Positions 11,192 through 22,200 of a DNA stretch of 64,000 bases are shown here, in pieces. The stretch comes from Hofstenia miamia. Lineage: Eukaryota; Xenacoelomorpha; Acoela. Position 1 is the stretch's first letter. Every line of letters starts with the position of its first letter. The translations under genes were made by a program, and so were the position numbers. The stretch covers positions 1,119,030-1,183,029 of the forward strand of contig SCFE01000060.1 in NCBI GenBank assembly GCA_004352715.1, written 5' to 3'. The notes below the pieces were generated by a model, which worked only from the letters and a program-made list of their open reading frames with translations, did not search any database and had not been told where the DNA came from.

Positions 11192-12191
11192 NNNNNNNNN
11201 NNNNNNNNNNNNNNNNNNNNNNNNNNNNNNNNNNNNNNNNNNNNNNNNNNNNNNNNNNNNNNNNNNNNNNNNNNNNNNNNNNNNNNNNNNNNNNNNNNNN
11301 NNNNNNNNNNNNNNNNNNNNNNNNNNNNNNNNNNNNNNNNNNNNNNNNNNNNNNNNNNNNNNNNNNNNNNNNNNNNNNNNNNNNNNNNNNNNNNNNNNNN
11401 NNNNNNNNNNNNNNNNNNNNNNNNNNNNNNNNNNNNNNNNNNNNNNNNNNNNNNNNNNNNNNNNNNNNNNNNNNNNNNNNNNNNNNNNNNNNNNNNNNNN
11501 NNNNNNNNNNNNNNNNNNNNNNNNNNNNNNNNNNNNNNNNNNNNNNNNNNNNNNNNNNNNNNNNNNNNNNNNNNNNNNNNNNNNNNNNNNNNNNNNNNNN
11601 NNNNNNNNNNNNNNNNNNNNNNNNNNNNNNNNNNNNNNNNNNNNNNNNNNNNNNNNNNNNNNNNNNNNNNNNNNNNNNNNNNNNNNNNNNNNNNNNNNNN
11701 NNNNNNNNNNNNNNNNNNNNNNNNNNNNNNNNNNNNNNNNNNNNNNNNNNNNNNNNNNNNNNNNNNNNNNNNNNNNNNNNNNNNNNNNNNNNNNNNNNNN
11801 NNNNNNNNNNNNNNNNNNNNNNNNNNNNNNNNNNNNNNNNNNNNNNNNNNNNNNNNNNNNNNNNNNNNNNNNNNNNNNNNNNNNNNNNNNNNNNNNNNNN
11901 NNNNNNNNNNNNNNNNNNNNNNNNNNNNNNNNNNNNNNNNNNNNNNNNNNNNNNNNNNNNNNNNNNNNNNNNNNNNNNNNNNNNNNNNNNNNNNNNNNNN
12001 NNNNNNNNNNNNNNNNNNNNNNNNNNNNNNNNNNNNNNNNNNNNNNNNNNNNNNNNNNNNNNNNNNNNNNNNNNNNNNNNNNNNNNNNNNNNNNNNNNNN
12101 NNNNNNNNNNNNNNNNNNNNNNNNNNNNNNNNNNNNNNNNNNNNNNNNNNNNNNNNNNNNNNNNNNNNNNNNNNNNNNNNNNNNNNNNNNN
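11192..12191. other. Assembly gap, 1000 N
   Basis: A round-number gap beginning directly after a (TA)n array. Open frames drawn across it are meaningless. Confidence 0.95.
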
Positions 12192-12217
12192 TAATTAGAT
12201 TTACTGTCAATGTTCAC

Positions 12218-12880
12218 TACAGAATATTGAATACTGCAATTCTAAACATGCAGGGTAGATTTGAAGTTCATTCAGAATTGTATAGAGACTTGTCGTACTT
12301 GTCACTGGTGCATTTTGCAGATTTTCATGCAATGCCAGTTGACGCAATGGGAAAATTGAGTTGTGTCTTACTTCCCTTTAACAATAATGCTACGCGGGAT
12401 GTATTATGTTTCCAGTTGCAAAATCTGGGAAGCATTGGTCTCGATTAAGGAACAGCTTGAACAACGAGGTATTTAGCCATATACCCTCTGACTCTGAAAA
12501 CATTGTTCAAGACAAAGAATTGTCTAGTGGTCCATGCAAGATGAAGTCTCAATGTCGCAGTTGTACCACTTGTGTATTTATTACTGTGTCAACATATAAT
12601 CTCTTCAGCAATGCGTACTTTAAACTCCATACGGCGTACAAGTTCCTATTGACTCTCTCTATTACCCAAGTTGCATGCGAGCAATCTTTTTCAATATTAA
12701 ATTACATTAAAAATAGACTCAGACGTTCGTTATTCTCCAACAACCTAGAAAGCTTTGTTGATGTGCATGGAAAAGGATGTACTGATCTCTCTTGATAACT
12801 CTGATATTATAGATAATTTTGCTAAATGTAGCTCACTGCTTTTCAAGGAATTGTGTTGTAGTGAAGCTATTTGAATATTT
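12218..12880 (+). pseudogene. hAT transposase C-terminal part
   Basis: Three overlapping frames give the C-terminal half of a hAT-superfamily transposase. 12227-12448 reads RFEVHSELYRDLSYLSLVHF and LSCVLLPFNNNATRDVL. 12448-12755 holds the SCTTCVF Cys motif, then TLSITQVACEQSFSILN and KNRLRRSLFSNNLESF, the hAT dimerisation region. After a frameshift near 12755 the third frame reads MCMEKDVLISLDNSDIIDNF, also expected there. Two or more frameshifts make it non-functional. The DDE part would lie in the gap upstream. The style matches the zinc-finger hAT proteins often annotated as ZMYM/THAP-like or 52 kDa repressor-like. Confidence 0.8.
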
Positions 12881-13490
12881 ATCCATTGGTTGCATCACTG
12901 ATTTTTGTTTCAGCTCATGTTTTCATTACTTTGTTTCCGTTTTTGCTTACTTTTATTACTTTGTTTACTTAAGTGAAGCTTACACAATACATTTCTTGAA
13001 ATGTTTTTGCTTGATTATATTGTGTGCCCGTAAGCAGCGTTGGGTTTTCGGGTATGGAGGGCCGGTTTTGTTTTTTTTCTAGGGCCGAGTTGATCTTTTT
13101 GCCCAGGCCGGTTTGTGTCCTAATTCGCCCCTGACCTCACCTAATAAAATTCGATCGGAAGACGAAGTCAAACTCAATGTAAATATTCACATGTAGTTGA
13201 ATAATGTAAAATTGAAATCAATTAAAAATGTCAGCCAGTTATAGTTTATCATGACATCTCATCACTCTATGTGATATGCAATAAAACAGTTTCTTTTTGA
13301 TAAAACCTCTGATTTGGAATATCTAATATAATTTATTACTGGAAGTATCTCTATCCAACATTTTGAGCAAAATGATCATCTGAGATTTATGGAATGCTAC
13401 AAATACCAAATTAATAACTTCGTGCTTTGGCAATAGTACCTTTATCTGTAAATAAATCGGCAAAATTTATGATTTATTTTTAAAGAAATA
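12881..13490. other. No recognised feature
   Basis: T-rich sequence, probably the 3' part of the hAT copy, then AT-rich DNA. A GC-richer patch at 13050-13130 shows GGCCGG-type words like hAT ends, but no partner was found. Confidence 0.4.
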
Positions 13491-13563
13491 CACTACCCCC
13501 CATTTACACTAGATGCAGAGCAGCTCAATTCGGCGTAGTAGCCAATACAGATTTTATTAATCT

Positions 13564-13973
13564 GGCTTTACACGTGCTCCGCTTTAGTAAAATATATTTA
13601 TTTTGGTGAATTCTAATTTGTTTCATACAAGGTAGAAAGCCAATCAATTGAAAAACGCGAGCAAAATGAGTGACAAATTGTTTATCTATCACTAAGCCCG
13701 AAACATACGATTCGCGGAATTCCTGAGATAATTGGTTGTGATTAAAAATAATTTCCAAACAAATGAAGATTATTTACTCGCTTATAAAATTTAATAGCGA
13801 ACAAACAGTTAATATTTTTACAAACACAATTATCTCAGAAATTCCGCACTCAAATAATTATCATGTCTTTCAAGCCTAATACGGCTTGATGCGGAGGAGT
13901 GAATTCTGCTCTGGAAAAGCCATTAAATCGAGATAATGCGGCTACTAAAGCGGAGCTCGTGTAGACGGCCTTA
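13564..13973. mobile_element. Harbinger-like MITE with GGC..TACACG ends
   Basis: The left end is GGCTTTACACGTGCTCCGCT and the right end read inward is GGCCGTCTACACGAGCTCCG; both continue to CTTTAGTA. TTAAT lies near both ends. Outer imperfect repeats (CCATTTACACTAGATGC near 13500 and the reverse complement of GCGTAAACGGCCC near 14020) suggest nesting in a second, similar MITE. No coding sequence. Confidence 0.7.
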
Positions 13974-14039
13974 ATGCGACTAGCTGCATCACTCGCTTTT
14001 TCCGGATCATCCGCCTCGCGTAAACGGCCCTATTGTCAT

Positions 14040-14379
14040 GTTTTTGTAGTTTGACATTAAGAATTACTAAACGTGCAAATTGACTTGTTTATTATATCAA
14101 ACACTGCATTATTCAAAATATATGAAGTGCTATTAAACTACGATATTGGGGAATCTAATGCCCGAGTAATCAAGAGATCGTCATTAAAATAGTACTATAG
14201 TAATTTATCTTTTGCCTGGAAGATTTGTTTTTGTAATTTTTGTGATTTGTATATGTGTTGTGTGAATTTATTTACGCTATTCAGATAAATTATCAGTTAT
14301 TTAATTAAACATTTAACTGAATAAAGAATCTCTTATATTATCTAAAACTTTAGCTGTTTTTTTATGTAGATAGACCGCC
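14040..14379. other. No recognised feature
   Basis: AT-rich spacer between a MITE and a Tc1 relic. Confidence 0.4.
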
Positions 14380-14860
14380 AAAACAATTGAGGCATGTAAT
14401 GCGCAAGTCATACAATGCGGCTTTAAGCTATTTCAATGCTCTGGTGGTGGCAGGCGTGCAGTACAACAATCAATATGGTCATCTTCTCTTAATCATCCAC
14501 CATCCATAATCATGTGGGGTGCTTCAGTGTTTTTGTTTGCGGTGCTCTCACCTTTATAGTAAGAAAAGAAAAATGAACCAATATAAATACTTGGAAATGT
14601 TGCAGGAAAGGCTGTATAAGTTTATGGTGCATCGCTGCTACCAAATCTCAGCTCCACGCTATAAGACAAAATCAATAACAAATTGGTTTTTCGCTAATGA
14701 CATCCAGGTTATCGTTTGCCGGGGCTATTCACACGGCTTTTATCAAATTGAGAATCTGTATTCGGCTATTAAGCAGCGTGTATCCCCGGTGTCTCAATTC
14801 ACAGTGAATGAGTTACAACCAGCAATTCGCAATGGTATTAGAAATATTGCCGAAATATGA
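14380..14860 (+). pseudogene. Degenerate Tc1-like transposase
   Basis: The plus strand reads SLNHPPSIIMWGAS, the 'S.MVWG' block of Tc1 transposases, then after frame changes YLEMLQERLYKFM and, at the end, SHGFYQIENLYSAIKQRVSP, matching 'SPDLNPIENLW..IK.+V'. The middle catalytic motif (normally 'QDNAP.H') is unreadable. Several substitutions and frame changes make this an old inactive copy. Confidence 0.65.
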
Positions 14861-15268
14861 CAAATTTGGTCATATCCATTCCGCGAATAATTACAACTGT
14901 GATACACGAAAGGGTATCTAAACTAAATGTAGATTCCATCATTTCCCTGTGCCCCCCCACTCCGACATTGGGCTTCAATACTATTTAACTATTTTGAAAT
15001 CTCATTGCCCTTCACTAATTATAGACTTTTGCTTAGTTTGTGGTCCTTCATAATCAGGTATATATTGAAGTGTTCGAATCAGTTTGAACATTTCAATAAT
15101 TTAAATCGACCGCTTGCAAGAATATAGATAATTGTCTTGCTTATAAGCAGAGTGACGATTCTTCTTCGGCATATGTTTTGCCTTCTAGTTTGATATAATT
15201 ATTATTGTAGCCGAATGTCCTCGTTAAAGTGAAACTAGTAGGAGTCTTGGTGTAGACTGCCTTTATAT

Positions 15269-15569
15269 TAGAGCTATGCGGTACAACAAAACTTTTGTTC
15301 CGGTACTGTTTGGTCCCGCGGTACCTGCACTTCAAAATGTTAAAAACAAACAAAACAAGAAAGCAAAAAATTTCCCATCTATTTCTCAAAAACAAAAACT
15401 CGGTACCTCAAATGCTAAGAATAAGAAAATACCAGAAAAAACAAAATAATCCATCAATTTCTCAAAAATAAAATTTTATTTTGAATTACCGATCTCCTAC
15501 CTTACCATTAACGGTACCATATTTTTTAATCTGGTCCCTTACCGACGGGATCGTTACCGCAGACCTCTA
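15269..15569. mobile_element. hAT MITE, 301 bp, upstream of cenH3
   Basis: The ends TAGAGCTATGCGGTAC and, read inward from the right, TAGAGGTCTGCGGTAA are inverted repeats. The flanks CTTTATAT (15261-15268) and CTTTATAG (15570-15577) form a 7-of-8 target duplication, as expected for hAT. It ends about 120 bp before the first cenH3 coding exon. Confidence 0.8.
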
Positions 15570-15680
15570 CTTTATAGTTATAGCTATGATGCACATATGT
15601 GCAAGTACAAAGCATTGGTTTTGCAAGTGTGATAGACGTGCGGCAATTCCAGTTTCCTCTTTATTTGTATGTAATGTATA

Positions 15681-15692
15681 TTTTGTTTTTAG
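15681..15692 (+). promoter_or_regulatory. Splice acceptor abutting the cenH3 ATG
   Basis: TTTTGTTTTTAG is followed at once by ATG. This suits either a cis intron in the 5' untranslated region or spliced-leader trans-splicing leaving almost no native leader. Confidence 0.5.
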
Positions 15693-16198
15693 ATGAGTAA
15701 TCGTCGTCTCAGACGTAATAGTAGCCGCCTATCCCCCATTGGCGAGAGTACTCGTCATTCAGTGAATTTTGGTAGCTCGTTTCGAGATACTTGGACGCAG
15801 TCGCGATTTGAGCGCGTGAACGTCTCTCCTTCGGAAAACACTTCGCGAATTAGCGCATCTCCAATAACCCACGACTCCTTAGCTCAGCATGGGATTTCAA
15901 TAGCTTCCAGTTCTACTAGGTAAAATTTAAAATATATGATACGAAAATTGGGCTTAGCTAAAATTTGGTTGTTTATTTTGCTTACACTCTAAAACTTTCG
16001 GATTGTAACGTCTTCCCTTCGACTCCTAGTATATATATATATATATATATGGGATGACGTACTTTTAAAAGTTTTATACTAAATTCAGGTTACTACCACG
16101 CAACCGCTTATTAAGGCCTCACGTACTTGAAGTCCTCGACTTACGACAGTGTTTCGTTTTACGTNNNNNNNNNNNNNNNNNNNNNNNNNNNNNNNNNN

Positions 16199-16231
<33 letters not shown>

Positions 16232-19200
16232 AAGTCATATTAATTGCACCACTTGCTAAATATGTGTAAATACGCATATAATAGATACACACACTTACTT
16301 CACACACGCATTACAATATTAATTGTATACTACTTTCGCAGAGGTTCGGGTTCTCCTATACGTGATGCTCATGTTAGCCATCCTCGGCAATTCACAAAGA
16401 AGGTGATGTTCTGGAGGTGTATAACAGCGACTGGGTCAGGACCCTTGGTGGCTATCGAAGGCACTATGACAGCCGAAAAGTACAGAAACGTCATTCAACG
16501 TCTATTGCCATTTGCACATCATTTTAATGCGACCAACAATAGGATTTATCAGCACGATAATGCTCCATGCCATACGGCGCAAGTTGTGACACAATTCTTG
16601 GAACAACATGATGTCGCTGTACTAGAGTGGCCACTGTACAGCCCGGATATGAATCCGATAGAAAGCGTATGGTCCGTTTTGAAAAAGAAGATGTTGCTAT
16701 AAAGGACTACAACGCGTGAGGACATCATCAATCGAGCCAACCAAATCTGGACAACTGATAATTATATTGCTGCTGCTTGTGTCAATACGGTGGCTAGTAT
16801 GAAGCGGTGTGTTGAAGCACTACGCAAGTCATGTGGCGGCCACACAGGCTACTGAGACTGTATTTTAGTTTAGCGAAAAATGACAATTGTTGCAATTAAT
16901 ATGACTGGATGTATATATATATATATATATATATATANNNNNNNNNNNNNNNNNNNNNNNNNNNNNNNNNNNNNNNNNNNNNNNNNNNNNNNNNNNNNNN
17001 NNNNNNNNNNNNNNNNNNNNNNNNNNNNNNNNNNNNNNNNNNNNNNNNNNNNNNNNNNNNNNNNNNNNNNNNNNNNNNNNNNNNNNNNNNNNNNNNNNNN
17101 NNNNNNNNNNNNNNNNNNNNNNNNNNNNNNNNNNNNNNNNNNNNNNNNNNNNNNNNNNNNNNNNNNNNNNNNNNNNNNNNNNNNNNNNNNNNNNNNNNNN
17201 NNNNNNNNNNNNNNNNNNNNNNNNNNNNNNNNNNNNNNNNNNNNNNNNNNNNNNNNNNNNNNNNNNNNNNNNNNNNNNNNNNNNNNNNNNNNNNNNNNNN
17301 NNNNNNNNNNNNNNNNNNNNNNNNNNNNNNNNNNNNNNNNNNNNNNNNNNNNNNNNNNNNNNNNNNNNNNNNNNNNNNNNNNNNNNNNNNNNNNNNNNNN
17401 NNNNNNNNNNNNNNNNNNNNNNNNNNNNNNNNNNNNNNNNNNNNNNNNNNNNNNNNNNNNNNNNNNNNNNNNNNNNNNNNNNNNNNNNNNNNNNNNNNNN
17501 NNNNNNNNNNNNNNNNNNGGGGGGGGGCTTGCACAATTCGTTGCGGATGTATCCCCAAAGCCAAAAGTCACAAACCGAAAGATCTGGACTTCTTGGAGGC
17601 CACTGAATAGACCCACTACAACCAATTCAACAGTTGTTGAGTAACTGTCGAACCACTATCGCAAAATGGGGAGGAGCTCCATCTCCCTGTTAAATTTTTC
17701 TCTTAAGTCCATGTTGCTTGACAAGTGGGATGACTTGAGTTTGAAGAATACGTTTATAATGCTCTAAGTTCATGGTCGACTTTAACAGTTCATGCACAAA
17801 CCCAAAGTCAGGTGACATCATAGCCCAGCACGTAATACTAGGTGAGCGCAGCGCCTTGTCTTCAGCAATCATCTTCGGATTATCCATAGCATACATGAAA
17901 CGGTTGTTTGTTGATGCAGCCATTTAGGTGAAAAGTCGCTTCGTCTCTAAAGCAGATGTTCTTCACTTCTAACTCTGTTAGGACAATCCTGCGAAAATTC
18001 AACCATTTCCCTAAATGACCGGAAACAATTCCTGACCAGATACCAACTTCCATGGCTTCAAACCCTCTTCCTTTAAAATCTTGTTGAGAGAGGATGGCGC
18101 AACACCAACTTCTTGTGCCACCTTACGCTGTGATAGGAATGGATTGTCTCCAAATGCGGCAAGGACATCTTCTTTCTTTTCTGTCGATGATCTCTGTTGA
18201 TGATCAACAGGCTTCCGAGGTAAGATGGTCAGAGTGTCCAAGAATCTTGCTTTCCAATCACGAAGAGTGCGTGCTAGTGATGGCTCTTATCCAAATTTCT
18301 CAAAAAACATTCGCCTGGCTTCTTCACAATTGAAAATAACTGAGAACGATACAATTGATGCGATTTCAGTGTTGTTTCGATTGCGATATTCAATCGTCCG
18401 CGGCTCACAAGTAAATGAATTTAATAACATTTTATAAGATTTGGCATTTGAAACTTAGATATCTATGAATCACATACTTCAATTATACATTTGAATAAAC
18501 TGTCAGAAGAATCGGCGGGAAGATCACTCTGTATATATCACTCTAGCTTTATATCTGTCAGTTAACTGATAGGGGATCCATCTGGCAGAAACAATACGCA
18601 TATGAAAACCCCCTTTTTAAACTTCTTTGGACACTGCTCTACGAAATTCCAGTTGCTTCACTAAGTGCTTTGATAGATACATGCTTATCTTCTTTAAATA
18701 ATAATTGAATATTTTCAAGATTTTCGTTTGTTCTTGATGTCCTTTTTCGTCCGGACACTTCTATTCTTTTGCAATTTTCTCTTTCTTCATCTCTAAATTC
18801 TTGAGTTATCTTTTGTACATGTTTCCTCTCAATAAATTGTCTTCTCTGCAGGCCGTCCATAATAACTGGTAGTTTTCACATGCATTCATATCATTCTTGA
18901 CCATAGTTTGTATGAAGAAATAAACATTTTCCGTTTTGAGTTAGGCAGCCATAATTATCTTAACTAATTAAATCATAATATGCAATTATTTTTTTTACTA
19001 TAAACTTGAATAGAAATTCGTTCTTACACGTATGCTATAGAAATCCGAGAAATAATGCAGAAATCCAATAAAAATCCATTGAAATAAAATATAAATAATT
19101 CTTACAAAGCCGTGAAATCAAACAGAAATCCAATAAAAATGCATAGATATAAATTATAAATATTTTTACGGCCATTCTATTTTCCATTTTTTTGGTACCC

Positions 19201-22200
19201 TTATATACAGTACTGGAAAAAATAATTCGGCCACCCATGATTTGTCATAAATATTTCTAAAAAATGGACCTCAAGAATGTCATAGTAATTTTTTCATTAG
19301 ATTTGGGGTTGCAGAATAAGGAATTCCTCAATGTTGAGACATAATTATCACTGTTTACTTTAAATCTCAAGGAGAAATGCTGCAATGTTTGTATTTTGTT
19401 AATCTTTTCCTGGAAAAATGTATTATATTGCACCAATTATTAATTTATGTATCTTATTTTGAATTTACTTTTTTTCGGATTTGCTCATTTGTTAAAATTT
19501 TTTCAGGTGGCCGAATACATTTTTCCAACACAAGTTTTCTAATTTTGATTAAATATCTATAGTCAATTGTTATTCTCATATTTTTTTGGTATTAGACATA
19601 CAGATTTTCCTTTCTCAATCAAAGTAACACTTAGTTATAATCTTAAAAACACTCTATCCAATGAATGTTCATTATTTATTCAAAATAGCAATGTGGTCGA
19701 ATACACATTTCCATTACTGTATTTAACCTATAAGCAATTCATTTTTGTACAATTTTTGATTTCGTGTGAAACCTACACACATTATTTTCCACTATTTGAT
19801 GGAAAAGTTGTATGAAAATATAAATAACATTAAATTTAATATGAGAATAAATTGGGCATTAACAACAGTGTCAAAGTAAATGTTTGCACTGTTTGTACTT
19901 TCATGCTTCAATTTACTTTAACTTATTCTATGTAGCATCATCAAGAATAAGGAATTCAGTTTACAACTGGATGAGTAATCTTTGCCAGTAATTGAGTCTA
20001 CATTGCTCGGGTATATTCGTTTTGTGCATGATGGGCGGAGTTGACAATCACTTTAAGACTGGATTCACGCACCCAGTTGAGAAGTGGTGTAGTGCTATTT
20101 TGCTAACAATGTGGGCCTTATTAAACAAAAAAGTGTGGCACATCATAACCATCATAAAATGCTTACATATATACACTCTTCCATTCGGTTTTCACCAAGG
20201 AAACAGTAAAGCAAAAAAACTAAATTAGCAATTAATTAATTGAGATCTCTGGTAGCTTCGGTTTGACAAATCTGCTTTGACTATCATCAGCTGAATTGTG
20301 TCTAAGCAACCAAATCCTCTACAAACTCAACCGGCTGCATTTTCCTTACTAAACCAATACAGATTGCGCTTTAAACACAGTACGCTTTATAAATCCTTCG
20401 ATAATAAATCAATCCATGATACATCCAATTTAGTCTGGAGTAAATTTCTACATTGAAGGCCATCTATTAATAAATCCAACACCCTGATTAATAAATCCAA
20501 TTTTTCTAAGAGAATGATCGACTCATATATTGTATCGCCAAACTTATTGTAATTGAGATATCATAGATGATTCTAAGGTTAAAATTTTTGCTCAAGAGGA
20601 TACAAACGCCATGAATACGTTTGAGACCATGTTTATGATCCAGTGAGAATGGAATAAGTTTCTTGGAACAACATTAAAAACGGTTACATCAAAGCCGGAT
20701 TTACTACTGTTGGGACGGAACTGGTCAATGAAGAACCGAAAACAACTAGCAGCTACATAATTCCAATTATTTGATAATCTCATTAAATTTGCTATTTGTA
20801 GAAGTTTGGTTTCATTCCATAATTTTTGCATTTGAAACATGTAAATTTATTCTCAAGGAGTAATCGCTGTTCTAATGTAAAATAAATCCAAAATAGCCTG
20901 GTTCTAACGTAGATTTATTAAGCAGGTTCTATTGTATATGCATTCTTGTCTTCCTCTCCAGTATTTTTTGCACGACTATAAAAATGAGTGGAAAGAGCCA
21001 AATAGTCATTCAATATTATTAATAATCGCCCAACCAACTTTTCGAAAATGGCTATCAAGATCCTTAGATATCTTTTGTACTTCTTCTAATTTTGTCATTG
21101 GGGGTAGACCGTGTAATTCTTATCACAGAATGATTTAAGGTGAAACGTTGCATTGATTAAATTCGTAATATCGTGAATTGCAAGTTCCAGGCTGTGGTTT
21201 ACTTGACCACTTGATAGATCAGTTCGCCACTGGGTAGCAAGCAACTTTGCTGGGTAGTTAGTGGAATGCTAGAAAATGAAACGAAAAAGTCTGAATCTTT
21301 AAATAAGAATAACCCCCATAGCCCCCCNNNNNNNNNNNNNNNNNNNNNNNNNNNNNNNNNNNNNNNNNNNNNNNNNNNNNNNNNNNNNNNNNNNNNNNNN
21401 NNNNNNNNNNNNNNNNNNNNNNNNNNNNNNNNNNNNNNNNNNNNNNNNNNNNNNNNNNNNNNNNNNNNNNNNNNNNNNNNNNNNNNNNNNCCCCCCACCC
21501 TTATCATCAGCCCCCATGGGCCCCCGCCCCACTATTCCTCTGCGGATGAGACAGTATTTCAAGAAGTTGAAACATATTTCGAAAAAATTCAAATTCCACT
21601 TACCAATGCCATAGCGTGTGCAACTGACGGCGCCTCATCTATTGCCATGCAATAATTTGATACCACTGACAAGGGTATATCTAATGTTGATGTTGGGACA
21701 CACAGTATACATATTCAGAAATGGCATGAACACATGAAATTTCGGTTTCAGAATGTATTGCAATTGGAGATTCCTGACGGGATAATTGACTCATTTATTA
21801 ATATTTCTGAGCAAGGAATTCTTGCAAAATGATTTTAAATGCAATCCAAGCTCATACTTACAGCGTGAGTTCAGTGCACTCACAGGGCTTCTGGATAACA
21901 AAAGAAGCCGCCTGGACATAGTGAGACGGGGAGATTTACGATTGTTTCTACCTAAAATGTAACCGGATATCAAGAAGTTTATGAACTTGCACCAAGCCCA
22001 TCCTTTACACTAGAGACTACAGTTCAATAAACATTAATATGTATTGATTCGTTTTTACTTTTTTTGCCAAAGAGTTGTTTAATAGTCAGTAATTTGTTCA
22101 GAAAAGTTTGGGAAACACTGGTCTATTCTCCCAAGATTAGCCGAGAACAAGCTTAAATATGTTTCAAATGCTAAGTTTTGGGACTGCAATTTGTTGTATA

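Noticed and set aside
11013-12217. Long open frames of 350-390 codons across 11-12 kb
   Set aside because: They consist almost entirely of unknown residues over the 1000-N gap, with (TA)n giving YIYIYI; the same holds for the frames across 16.9-17.6 kb and 21.2-21.6 kb.
15481-15696. 71-codon frame just before cenH3 exon 1
   Set aside because: It starts within the hAT MITE and ends in the pyrimidine tract of the splice acceptor; no coding signal.
20592-20840. 82-codon minus-strand frame as a possible LINE or host exon
   Set aside because: No reverse-transcriptase or other motif could be read.
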